In this document: in pieces, positions 8,348 to 16,842 of the stretch | Position numbering within the stretch: the first letter of the stretch is position 1 | How the letters are laid out: every line of letters begins with the position of its first letter | Translations under genes and position numbers: made by a program | Notes under the pieces: model-generated | Databases searched by the model: none | Seen by the model: only the letters and a program-made list of their open reading frames with translations | What the model was told of the DNA's origin: nothing | Assembly (NCBI GenBank): GCA_964479625.1 | Contig: CAYZMS010000001.1 | Location: 62,001 to 126,000 of the forward strand | Source of the DNA: CAYZMS01 sp964479625 | GTDB taxonomy: Bacteria; Bacteroidota; Bacteroidia; Chitinophagales; Saprospiraceae | Direction of reading: 5' to 3' | Length of the DNA stretch: 64,000 nucleotides

Positions 8348-8968
8348 ATGAAGATCATTTGCATAGGACGAAACTATGTGGACCACGCCAAGGAACTGAA
8401 TAACCCGGTCCCCGAGGAACCGGTGGTATTCATGAAGCCGCCCTCGGCTCTGCTGGTCAACAATAAGCCTTTATACTATCCCGAGTTTACAAAGGACCTC
8501 CATTTCGAGGTCGAATTAGTCCTAAAGATCGGAAAGAACGGTCGCCATGTCCAACCGGAATTTGCTTCCCGTTACTATCCTGAGCTAGGCCTGGGTATAG
8601 ATTTTACCGCTCGGGACTTGCAATCTGCGCTCAAATCAAAGGGACACCCCTGGGAAGTAGCTAAGGGTTTTGACGGTGCCGCTGTAATTAGTGATTTCCT
8701 GACTGTAGAGCAATTGAACCGGGAGGCCATCGCTTTCGAACTACGGAAAAATGGAGCTGTGGTGCAATCGGGTAACTCAAAAGACATGATCTTCTCCTTC
8801 GATGACATCATCGTGTACGTATCCAAATTTTTTAAACTGCAAATGGGTGATCTGATCTTTACAGGTACGCCAGCTGGAGTAGGTCCTGTAAAGATCGGGG
8901 ATCAATTAGAAGGGTTTTTGCACACCAAGACAGAAGTTGTCCCTATGTTTAGCTGTGAGATCCGTTAA
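8348..8968 (+). CDS. Fumarylacetoacetate hydrolase (FAH) family protein
   Basis: A 206-residue metal-dependent enzyme of the FAH superfamily, of the short form related to acylpyruvases, oxaloacetate decarboxylases (FAHD1-like) and 2-hydroxyhepta-2,4-diene-1,7-dioate isomerases. Visible signatures are CIGRNYVDHAKEL at the N terminus, metal ligands E54 and E56 (HFEVEL) and D85 (GIDFTARD), the catalytic-region K106 (AKGFD) and the GDLIFTGTPAGVGPV block. The substrate cannot be fixed from sequence; oxaloacetate or acylpyruvate are the usual ones for this size. It starts 3 bp after trpS. Confidence 0.88.
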   Translation: MKIICIGRNYVDHAKELNNPVPEEPVVFMKPPSALLVNNKPLYYPEFTKDLHFEVELVLKIGKNGRHVQPEFASRYYPELGLGIDFTARDLQSALKSKGHPWEVAKGFDGAAVISDFLTVEQLNREAIAFELRKNGAVVQSGNSKDMIFSFDDIIVYVSKFFKLQMGDLIFTGTPAGVGPVKIGDQLEGFLHTKTEVVPMFSCEIR

Positions 8969-8971
8969 GGC

Positions 8972-9001
8972 TTTGGATTTCGACCCTAATTTCTATTTTT
9001 G
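8972..9001 (+). promoter_or_regulatory. Bacteroidota-type promoter for metK
   Basis: TTTG (8972-8975) and TATTTTTG (8994-9001) are separated by 18 bp, a full match to the Bacteroidota -33/-7 consensus. They lie 48 bp upstream of the metK ATG and overlap the end of the previous transcription unit. No SAM riboswitch is recognisable in the short leader. Confidence 0.75.
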
Positions 9002-9049
9002 CCAGACCATTGTCAGGCAGGTACGACACCCCGAAAAAATAAATAGCAT

Positions 9050-10306
9050 ATGCCTTATCTTTTTACCTCTGAATCTGTAAGTGAGGGACATCCCGACAAG
9101 ATCGCCGATCAAATTTCCGATGCCCTGGTAGATCATTTTCTGGCCTTTGATCCTAGTTCGAAAGTGGCTTGCGAAACGCTGGTCACTACCGGGCAAGTGG
9201 TATTGGCTGGTGAAGTTAAATCCAGTACCTACCTGGATGTACAGCAGATAGCCAGGGATGTGATCAAACACATCGGCTACACTAAGTCGGAGTATATGTT
9301 CGAAGCCCACTCCTGTGGGGTGTTATCGGCCATTCATGAACAATCTCCCGACATCAACCAAGGTGTTGAACGCGAAAAGCCCGAAGATCAAGGGGCAGGT
9401 GACCAGGGGATGATGTTTGGCTACGCTACCAATGAAACTGAAAACTATATGCCACTGGCCCTCGACCTATCTCACCGGATCCTGAAGGAGCTGGCAAGCA
9501 TACGCCGGGAGGGTCGCGAAATGACTTACCTGCGACCCGATGCAAAGGCACAGGTAACGATTGAATATTCGGATGATAATCAGCCTCAACGTATTGATGC
9601 GATCGTTGTCTCTACCCAACACGATCCCTTCGATAATTCCGATAAGATAATGCTGGATAAGATCCGGCATGATGTAATCCAGATTGTCCTGCCAAGGGTA
9701 AAAAGCCAGTTGCACCCCAGCTTGCAAAAACTGTTCACGGACCATATCACTTATCATATCAATCCTACCGGAAAATTTGTAATCGGAGGACCACATGGCG
9801 ATACCGGCCTAACCGGTCGAAAGATCATCGTGGATACCTATGGAGGAAAGGGTGCCCATGGTGGGGGGGCCTTCTCCGGTAAGGATCCTTCTAAAGTGGA
9901 TCGTTCAGCGGCTTATGCTACGCGTCATATTGCTAAAAACCTCGTGGCTGCAGGCATCTGTAATGAAGTATTGGTCCAAGTTTCCTACGCCATTGGAGTA
10001 GCCAAACCCACCAATATTTATATTCACACCTATGGAAGCGCAAAAGTAGATATGCCAGATAGTGAAATTGCAGAAAAGGTATACGACATTTTCGATATGC
10101 GCCCCTACGCGATTGAACAGCGATTAAAATTACGCCAACCCATTTATTCGGATTCGGCAGCCTACGGGCATATGGGGCGTACCCCGCAAGTGAAATCAGT
10201 CTCCTTCACCGACGGTTCGGGAAATACCATTTCGAAGGAAATTGAAACTTTTACCTGGGAGAAGCTGGATTATGTAGATAAGGTGAAGGCCGCTTTTGGG
10301 ATATAA
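9050..10306 (+). CDS. metK: S-adenosylmethionine synthase
   Basis: A 418-residue methionine adenosyltransferase that makes S-adenosylmethionine from methionine and ATP. The three family signatures are present: SEGHPDKIADQISDA near the start, GAGDQGMMFGYATNET, and the phosphate loop GGGAFSGKDPSKVDRS. Length is slightly above the 385-400 of E. coli-type enzymes because of an insertion around residues 195-230, which is usual in Bacteroidota as far as I recall. Cytosolic tetramer by family. It has its own promoter (8972-9001) and is followed by a hairpin (10361-10401). Confidence 0.97.
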   Translation: MPYLFTSESVSEGHPDKIADQISDALVDHFLAFDPSSKVACETLVTTGQVVLAGEVKSSTYLDVQQIARDVIKHIGYTKSEYMFEAHSCGVLSAIHEQSPDINQGVEREKPEDQGAGDQGMMFGYATNETENYMPLALDLSHRILKELASIRREGREMTYLRPDAKAQVTIEYSDDNQPQRIDAIVVSTQHDPFDNSDKIMLDKIRHDVIQIVLPRVKSQLHPSLQKLFTDHITYHINPTGKFVIGGPHGDTGLTGRKIIVDTYGGKGAHGGGAFSGKDPSKVDRSAAYATRHIAKNLVAAGICNEVLVQVSYAIGVAKPTNIYIHTYGSAKVDMPDSEIAEKVYDIFDMRPYAIEQRLKLRQPIYSDSAAYGHMGRTPQVKSVSFTDGSGNTISKEIETFTWEKLDYVDKVKAAFGI

Positions 10307-10360
10307 ATACCTTTTGGGTGTTCCTCTTTCCAAAACCGGGTGATTGGTACCATGAAAGGG

Positions 10361-10401
10361 GGCTATGTTGAAGGGGAAAAACTTTTCCTTACAACATAGC
10401 C
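10361..10401. terminator. Hairpin between convergent metK and the LTxxQ-protein gene
   Basis: GGCTATGTTG (10361-10370) pairs perfectly with CAACATAGCC (10392-10401), and the inside can extend the stem with small bulges (AAGG/CCTT, AAAA/TTTT). There is no clear T-run. Its position between convergent genes suggests a two-way terminator. Confidence 0.5.
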
Positions 10402-10420
10402 TCTATACAAACTGATTTAT

Positions 10421-11026
10421 CTATTTCTTCCTGTTTTTTCGCATTTCCTTAAGGATGCCCTTAATTTGAGTGAGTTGCTCAGGTGTGAAAATTTCAGCCA
10501 GGGCAGCTTGTTCCTTAGCTAACATATTTTTTAGTTCTTTACGCTTCTCCTTATTGCTAAGCCCACTGGATTTCAAGGTTTGGGCTTCTTTACTAAATTC
10601 GACCATATTTTGTTTAAAAGCGACAGCCTGTTCATCAGTGATATTTAGCTCCTTTTTCACTCGTTCGATATTAGCTTCTACTTTTTTGAGTTTAGCTTCC
10701 ACTTTGTTTTCAAACTCGGTCACCATTTGGTCTAACATCTCCATCTGTTCTGGAGTAAGAATACCTTCTACATCAGACATAAAGCCATCCCAAGCTGCTT
10801 TCCCTTTAGCCATTTTTTGCTCCTTATTCATATCGGAGCTTTTAATTTCTTTTAAGGAGGCTTCCAGGCCATCAGAAAGCTGTTCGATTTGAGCAGTTTG
10901 ATCTGCACTTAACTCCAATTTTTCGGAGGCTTCCATTAAATAATCAGCAGAAGGTTGGTGTTTTTGGGCTTTTAGACTTGTGATGGCGAACAGAGCTAGT
11001 CCAAGGCTTAATAAGATCGTTTTCAT
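10421..11026 (-). CDS. Secreted LTxxQ-motif (Spy/CpxP-like) protein, internally duplicated
   Basis: A 201-residue exported protein: signal peptide of about 20 residues (ending SLKAQ), then an all-helical, Glu/Lys-rich body. Four LTxxQ-like motifs appear in pairs: LSADQTAQIEQL and LTPEQMEML in the first half, ITDEQAVAFK and FTPEQLTQI in the second. The halves (about 38-108 and 122-195) align end to end, including SLKEIKSSDMNKEQK against AQTLKSSGLSNKEKR, so the protein looks like a tandem duplication of one Spy/CpxP/CnrX-type unit. Such proteins are periplasmic chaperones or sensors of envelope stress. It lies 33 bp downstream of the RND outer-membrane gene on the same strand, so it is probably expressed with the pump. 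Exact role unknown. Confidence 0.75.
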   Translation of the reverse strand: MKTILLSLGLALFAITSLKAQKHQPSADYLMEASEKLELSADQTAQIEQLSDGLEASLKEIKSSDMNKEQKMAKGKAAWDGFMSDVEGILTPEQMEMLDQMVTEFENKVEAKLKKVEANIERVKKELNITDEQAVAFKQNMVEFSKEAQTLKSSGLSNKEKRKELKNMLAKEQAALAEIFTPEQLTQIKGILKEMRKNRKK

Positions 11027-11059
11027 AAGGAAATGGGTTTTTATAAATAAGTAAATAAT

Positions 11060-12457
11060 TTACCATCCCCCTCCTAATGCCCGGTAGATATCGACCAAAG
11101 CATCAAGGCGTCTGCGTTGGGTAATCGAAAGTTGTAGCTGAGCATCGAATAAGGAGTTTTCCTGCACGAGGACCTCAAGGTAGTCGGTATAACCAAAATC
11201 GTAACGGGCCCGAGATAAGGTAAAAGCCTCCGTTGCGGCATCGACCTGTATTTGACGTTGCGCAAGCTCTTCTTCGAGTCTTTGGCGGGCATTCAGCGCG
11301 TTTTCCACTTCTGACAAGGCAATGAGTAAGGTTTGCTGGTACTCCTGCACCAGGGCTTCGGTAAAGGCTTTTTCTACTTCCACTGCCTTTTTATTTCGAC
11401 CGAATTCGAATATGGGGCCTGCCAGGCCGGCGAAGGCATTGGCGTAGGCAGCTTTATCACTGATGAAGCCGCTTAATTCGGGGCTTGCCAACCCAAGGAG
11501 CCCGGTAAGAGTCAAGGTGGGATATCGGTTGGCTTCGGCAATGCCGATGCGTTCATTTTGGGCAGCCAGTACATTCTCTGAGGCCCGCAGATCCGGTCTG
11601 CGAGAGAGCAATTGAGACGGGAGACCGGAAGGGACCTCCAAAGGGATAGACTGATCGAATAAAGCCTCTCCCCTGGCGATCCTGCCGGGAGGTCTTCCCA
11701 ATAGTACCCGAAGGGCATTTTCAACTTCTACGATCTGGCGTTGAAGGGAAGGAATTCTGGAACCGGCAAGGGCTTCTTGCTGAGTAGCCTGTAGTACATC
11801 TACCTTTGATATATATCCGGTATCAAAGCGTTCTGTCAGGATATTGGTTGTCTCATGTCGGCTTTCGAAGGTGGTCTGGGCAATATCCAGCCGGTTATCC
11901 AAATCGCAGAGCAGGAAATAAAGAGAGGCTACTTCAGAAACCAAACTAAGTTGTAAGGCTGCGCGGTTCTCAGCTGCTGCCAGGTACTCCAGTTGTGCTG
12001 CCCGGGTGGATCGTCTCAGTTTGCCCCAAAGGTCAATTTCCCAATTGATGGTACCCTGGGCTTTGAGTAGCTCATTGTCAATACCCGATGCACTGGTGAC
12101 GGCGTTGATGCCGGCAACACCTCCTCCGAAGGTTCCGTCATATCGAAAAGAGGGTAACTGGAAGGTCTTAACAATACCTGCCTGTATCCGGGCGGCCTCC
12201 ACGCGGCTGGAGATTGTCAAGAGGTCTTTATTGTTCTCCAGTGCTTCAATAATGAGGTTTTGCAAAACGGTATCCTGGAAGACATCAAACCACTCCAAAA
12301 TAGTGGAAGTATCCGAAGACAAGCTAAATTCAAAAGTTTCCGGAGCTGCTATTTCCGGACGCTCGTAATTGGGGCCAACCTTACATTGCATCAGCCCCAG
12401 GGCACCCAGCAACACAAAAAGACTGTAGCGGAGGTTGCTTGCAAGTTTAGTCTTCAT
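11060..12457 (-). CDS. RND efflux outer membrane lipoprotein (NodT/OprM family)
   Basis: A TolC-like outer-membrane channel that completes the tripartite pump encoded just upstream. The start at 12457 gives a lipoprotein signal with lipobox L-M-Q-C near residue 26 (ALGLMQCKVGPNYERP), the classic NodT/OprM N terminus; an ATG at 12475 is also possible. The two long coiled-coil repeats that form the periplasmic barrel follow, each with an OEP-type GYISKVDVLQA or YDFGYTDYLEVLVQE segment. About 465 residues, a normal length. The gene overlaps the end of the RND transporter gene by 11 bp, indicating coupled translation. Confidence 0.93.
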   Translation of the reverse strand: MKTKLASNLRYSLFVLLGALGLMQCKVGPNYERPEIAAPETFEFSLSSDTSTILEWFDVFQDTVLQNLIIEALENNKDLLTISSRVEAARIQAGIVKTFQLPSFRYDGTFGGGVAGINAVTSASGIDNELLKAQGTINWEIDLWGKLRRSTRAAQLEYLAAAENRAALQLSLVSEVASLYFLLCDLDNRLDIAQTTFESRHETTNILTERFDTGYISKVDVLQATQQEALAGSRIPSLQRQIVEVENALRVLLGRPPGRIARGEALFDQSIPLEVPSGLPSQLLSRRPDLRASENVLAAQNERIGIAEANRYPTLTLTGLLGLASPELSGFISDKAAYANAFAGLAGPIFEFGRNKKAVEVEKAFTEALVQEYQQTLLIALSEVENALNARQRLEEELAQRQIQVDAATEAFTLSRARYDFGYTDYLEVLVQENSLFDAQLQLSITQRRRLDALVDIYRALGGGW

Positions 12458-15400
12458 GGGATTCTGCGGTTTCATGGTCTAAATCGTTTTCTTCCTTTGG
12501 TTTATTCTTTCGGGCGATCAGGGTATACAAAGCAGGAGTTAGTAAAACCCCAAAAGTGGTGGCCACCAGCATACCGCTGAATACGCTCATGCCCATTACC
12601 TTTCGGGCTTCAGCACCTGCGCCAGTTGCTGTTACGAGGGGTACTACGCCCAGGATGAAGGCAAAGGAGGTCATCAGGATCGGGCGGAATCGCAGGCGGG
12701 CGGCTTCCATCGCAGCTTCCAGCGGAGAAAGGCCATCCTGCTCCTGTTTCATCTTTGCAAACTCCACGATTAGAATGGCATTCTTGGCGTTCAAGCCAAT
12801 TAGCATAACCAGTCCGATCTGGGCGAAGACGTTATTGACGTAGGAGGGGGATGACAAGCCAGCCAAGAATAATCCTAGAAAGGCTCCCAAAACTGCCCAG
12901 GGCGTACCCAATAAAACGCTAAAGGGCAAACTCCAGCTTTCATATTGAGCAGCCAGGATGAGGAAGACGAATAGCAGGGCCATCAGGAATACAGTTGCCC
13001 CTTGTCCTTCTGCGGCTTTTTCCTGGTAAGACATATTGCTCCAGGCATAGCTCATATTTGAGGAGAGGACCGCCTCGGCGGTTTCTTCCAGGGCTTTCAA
13101 GCATTGGATTGAACTATAGCCCGGAGCCGGCTGCCCGGCTACTTCTGCAGCCCGATAAACGTTAAAGCGATTGGTGAATTGCGGGCCAGCTGTTTCTTCT
13201 ACCCGAGCCAGGGTACTGAGGTTGACCATATCTCCCTGAGCATTTCGAACAAAAAATAAAGACAAATCCTCCGGGGCCATTCGAAAAGGAGCATCAGCCT
13301 GAATATAGGCACGATATTGGCGGCCAAAAGCATTGAAATTATTTATAAAGGCTCCTCCCAGAAGGGTAGAAATCGTATTGTTTACATCCGATAAGCGGAC
13401 CCCCAGTTTTTGCGCTTTTTCACGATCTACGATGATCTGTTTTTGGGGCACATTGGCCCTGAATAAGGAGAAGGCCCTTCCAACCTCTGGTCTTTTAGAT
13501 GCCTCTTCGATAAACTTTTGGGTTTGTTGGGCTAAGAATTCTGGAGATTGCCCGGAGCGATCCTGCAACATCAGGGTGAACCCGGAAGAGTTACCCAGGC
13601 CGGGAATAGGCGGTGGCCCAAATGCGATGGCCGTTGCTTCGGTGATGTTTTTCACCAGCAGACGATTGGTCTTGTCGATGAGTGTCTTGGCATCGTCCTC
13701 TCGTTCTCCCCAATCCTCCAGGGTTATAAAGAAGGTTGCAGCATTGGAATTGGCGGTGCCGGTTTGAAGGCTATAGCCATTGACCGTGGTAATTGCACGA
13801 ATACCTTCCAACTGACCCAGTATTTTTTCAACTTTCCTGGTGACGACGTCTGTGCGCTCCAGAGAGGCTGCATCTGGTAACTGAACGAGCATCATGAAAT
13901 AGCCTTCGTCCTCCTCGGGCACAAAGCCGGCCGGTACCCGGCTAGCGAAAAAACCAGCTGCCAATACGATCAGGATCAAGGCCACTATCGGTATCAGACG
14001 ATTCGAAGCCAGTAGCCGGGCCAGACTGACATAGGCATTGGTGAATCGTTCGAAGACCCGGTTAAACCAGTCAAAAAACCGGAATAATAGCCCCTTTCGG
14101 TTTTCCCTGGGCGGTTTAAGTAAAATAGCAGAAAGTGCAGGGCTTAAGGTAAGCGCATTCAAGGCCGAGAACAATACGGAAATGGCGATGGTGATGGCAA
14201 ATTGTTGGTACAACAAGCCTGTAATCCCTGCTGTGAGCGCCACTGGAATAAACACTGCCGCAAGAATGATCGCAATGGCGACCACCGCCCCAGATACCTC
14301 TTTCATAGCCTTTCGGGTAGCGGCTACAGGAGATAAACCATGTTCCATATGGTGAATAACGGCCTCCACTACTACAATGGCGTCATCTACTACCAGACCA
14401 ATCGCCAATACCAATCCTAAAAGTGATAATGTATTAACAGAAAACCCGAGTAAGGGAAAGATAATAAAGGTACTGATGAGCGATACGGGAACGGTAAGGA
14501 GAGGGATAAAAGTAGCCCGGACGTTTTGGAGAAAGATGAAAACAACCAATATTACCAGAAGTACCGCTTCGAATAGCGTGTGTTCGATCTCTTCGATCCC
14601 TACAGTGATCGCTTCAGTTGTATCCAGTGAAACAAAATATTCCAGTTCTTGCGGAAAACGCTCTTCCAGTTCGGCCATTTTCTCCTCTACCGCCTTTGCG
14701 ATCTCAAGGCCGTTTGAACCAGGAACCTGATAAATAGCAATGGCAGCACTTTCCTTTCCGTTGAGCCGACTGTTCAATCCATAGATCTGATTTCCCAATT
14801 CTATCCGGGCAACATCTTCCAGGAAGATCTGCCCTCCGTTTACATTGGTTTTTAAAAGGATCTTACCGAACTCTTCCTCTGTCACCAACCGACGCTGAAG
14901 CTGGACGGTGTAGGTGTTCTGGGTGCCCGGTACGGCAGGGTCTGCTCCTAATTGACCACCAGGAACAACGAGGTTTTGCTCCTGAACTGCTCCGATCACT
15001 TCTATTGCAGTGAGGCCGTAAGCGGCTAACTTGTCGGGTTGTAACCAGATGCGCATAGCATACTCGGATCCTCCTAATAAGCTGGCATCACCTACGTCGG
15101 GTATCCGTTTTATTTCATCCAGAATGTTGAGAAGGACATAATTGTTGATGAAAGTATTGTCGTAGGTATTATCCGGTGAAAAGAGAGATACGACCAAGAG
15201 TGGAAAGGTGAGGGATTTTTTTACGTTAACTCCTAATTCATTGACTTCAGGAGGAAGGAATGGCGTTGCTGTAGAAACCCGGTTCTGGGTGAGCATGTTG
15301 GCGTTATCCAGATCTGTCCCCACCTTAAAGGAAACCTGGAGGTTAGTGGTACCATTATTAGCGTTGGTGGATTTCATGTAGATCATTTCCTCAACACCAT

Positions 15401-15608
15401 TCACCTGCTGCTCAATAGGTGTCGCTACAGCCTGCTCCATGTCCAGGGAACTTGCTCCGTTATAGGCCGCAGAAATTTGCACCATAGGTGGAGTGATCTC
15501 CGGGTACTTGGATACCGGAATCCCCAACAAGGTCAAAGCCCCGAGAATGACCATCAGGATGGAAGTCACCATCGCAAAGATGGGGCGATTGATAAAAAAG
15601 GAACTCAT
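12447..15608 (-). CDS. RND multidrug efflux transporter (AcrB/MexB, HAE1 family)
   Basis: The inner-membrane proton-driven pump of the tripartite system, 1053 residues with the standard 12-helix plan: helix 1 at the start (FAMVTSILMVILGALTLLG), a large periplasmic porter region, helices 2-6, a second porter region and helices 7-12. The essential proton-relay acidic pair is present in helix 4 (AIGLVVDDAIVVVEAV), the HAE1 hallmark separating drug pumps from metal pumps. The C terminus is charged and short. Order on the minus strand is adaptor, pump, channel, LTxxQ protein. Substrates probably include dyes, detergents or antibiotics; no regulator gene is adjacent. Confidence 0.96.
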   Translation of the reverse strand: MSSFFINRPIFAMVTSILMVILGALTLLGIPVSKYPEITPPMVQISAAYNGASSLDMEQAVATPIEQQVNGVEEMIYMKSTNANNGTTNLQVSFKVGTDLDNANMLTQNRVSTATPFLPPEVNELGVNVKKSLTFPLLVVSLFSPDNTYDNTFINNYVLLNILDEIKRIPDVGDASLLGGSEYAMRIWLQPDKLAAYGLTAIEVIGAVQEQNLVVPGGQLGADPAVPGTQNTYTVQLQRRLVTEEEFGKILLKTNVNGGQIFLEDVARIELGNQIYGLNSRLNGKESAAIAIYQVPGSNGLEIAKAVEEKMAELEERFPQELEYFVSLDTTEAITVGIEEIEHTLFEAVLLVILVVFIFLQNVRATFIPLLTVPVSLISTFIIFPLLGFSVNTLSLLGLVLAIGLVVDDAIVVVEAVIHHMEHGLSPVAATRKAMKEVSGAVVAIAIILAAVFIPVALTAGITGLLYQQFAITIAISVLFSALNALTLSPALSAILLKPPRENRKGLLFRFFDWFNRVFERFTNAYVSLARLLASNRLIPIVALILIVLAAGFFASRVPAGFVPEEDEGYFMMLVQLPDAASLERTDVVTRKVEKILGQLEGIRAITTVNGYSLQTGTANSNAATFFITLEDWGEREDDAKTLIDKTNRLLVKNITEATAIAFGPPPIPGLGNSSGFTLMLQDRSGQSPEFLAQQTQKFIEEASKRPEVGRAFSLFRANVPQKQIIVDREKAQKLGVRLSDVNNTISTLLGGAFINNFNAFGRQYRAYIQADAPFRMAPEDLSLFFVRNAQGDMVNLSTLARVEETAGPQFTNRFNVYRAAEVAGQPAPGYSSIQCLKALEETAEAVLSSNMSYAWSNMSYQEKAAEGQGATVFLMALLFVFLILAAQYESWSLPFSVLLGTPWAVLGAFLGLFLAGLSSPSYVNNVFAQIGLVMLIGLNAKNAILIVEFAKMKQEQDGLSPLEAAMEAARLRFRPILMTSFAFILGVVPLVTATGAGAEARKVMGMSVFSGMLVATTFGVLLTPALYTLIARKNKPKEENDLDHETAESHED

Positions 15609-15629
15609 AAAGCAAGGGATTTAATGAGG

Positions 15630-16769
15630 TTATTGTTGGGAGGCTTGTTCGTAGTTCCATTCCATGGTAACCGGGTTGATAATGCTACCTGGTTTCACTG
15701 CGGCATTACCAATAATAGCCAGCTTCTCTTTCCCCGTAAGCCCTTCTTCGATCACCCAGTTATTGCCTATCCGTGGACCGGTTTGTACCTGTTGAGGTAC
15801 CACCTTGTTGGAATCATTGACAATAAAAACCCTGTAGATATTTTGTAATTGGATAATGGCTTGTTGTGGAACCATAACCGCATCCTCCAGTTCCTGGACG
15901 GTGAGGTGGATTTTTACGTATTGCCCTGGCTTTAATAACTTTTGAGCGTTCTGGAAATAGGCCTGGACCGTAATAGAGCCGGTCAGTGGATCTATCTGGC
16001 GGTCGACCAGGTCAAGGCGTCCCTTTTCTGTATAAATGGTGCCGTCACTAAGCTCTAGCTCCATAGGGAAGGATAAGTTTCTGCCACTCTCTCCAGCTTT
16101 TGCAAAAGTCAGATAATCCTCTTCCCTTACTGAAAAACGCACCCGTACGGAATCTGTAGAGGAGATCATATTGAGTGGTTCTGTTTGCAGCCTGCCTACA
16201 TAATCACCAACCTGAACATTAGAAATCCCAATGGTTCCGCTTATGGGAGCTTTCACCCGGGTGTAATCGAGTTGAATATTGACATTTGCTAATCCAGCCT
16301 TTGATGCCTCTACTTCAAAAGCTGCGGCTTGTTCATTAGCTATGGCGGCATCCAGTTCCCGTCGACTTAGTGCATTCATTTCCGTTAAGGGGCGAACCCG
16401 GTCTAATTCGGATTTTGCCTGAATGTATTGGGTGTTGGCCTGGGCCAGGCGGGCCTTGGCCTCGCTAATGGAGTTTTGGATGGGCTGATCGTCCAGTGTA
16501 TAAAGCAATTGTCCTTTCCGAACCCGGCTGCCTTCACGGAAATGCATGGATTCTACCCAGCCGTCTATCCGGGCTTGAACTGCTACATCGGACTCACCAA
16601 ATGTCTGTCCTACAAATTCCTGGATAATGGGAACAGTTCCCTGGCCCGCAGGTACTACGTTGACATCAAGTGGAGCAGGAGCAGCTTCCCCTTTTTGTTC
16701 TGATTGGCAGGAAAATAGCATCAGGGATGTTACGGATATCCCTAGCATTGCAGTTAGGATTCTTTTCAT
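15630..16769 (-). CDS. RND efflux periplasmic adaptor (membrane fusion) lipoprotein
   Basis: The 379-residue adaptor that bridges pump and channel. It has a lipoprotein signal peptide with lipobox L-F-S-C (residues 18-21). The adaptor domains follow in usual order: the split lipoyl domain (VQARIDGWVESMHFREG ... VKAPISGTIGISNVQVGDYV) flanking an alpha-hairpin (about 85-150), then beta-barrel and membrane-proximal domains (VMVPQQAIIQLQ). First gene of the minus-strand pump operon, 21 bp before the transporter gene. The promoter should lie within 16770-16842, but no clean -33/-7 pair is seen there. Confidence 0.94.
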   Translation of the reverse strand: MKRILTAMLGISVTSLMLFSCQSEQKGEAAPAPLDVNVVPAGQGTVPIIQEFVGQTFGESDVAVQARIDGWVESMHFREGSRVRKGQLLYTLDDQPIQNSISEAKARLAQANTQYIQAKSELDRVRPLTEMNALSRRELDAAIANEQAAAFEVEASKAGLANVNIQLDYTRVKAPISGTIGISNVQVGDYVGRLQTEPLNMISSTDSVRVRFSVREEDYLTFAKAGESGRNLSFPMELELSDGTIYTEKGRLDLVDRQIDPLTGSITVQAYFQNAQKLLKPGQYVKIHLTVQELEDAVMVPQQAIIQLQNIYRVFIVNDSNKVVPQQVQTGPRIGNNWVIEEGLTGKEKLAIIGNAAVKPGSIINPVTMEWNYEQASQQ

Positions 16770-16842
16770 TAGCTTTTTGGGTTAAATCATTTCAAATCTA
16801 CAAATACTAATTTAAAACCGTATACATTATTTGTGCAAACCT

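Noticed and set aside
9002..9049. SAM-sensing riboswitch in the metK leader
   Set aside because: The leader after the promoter is only about 40 nt and shows none of the conserved pairings I know for SAM-I, SAM-II or SAM/SAH elements.
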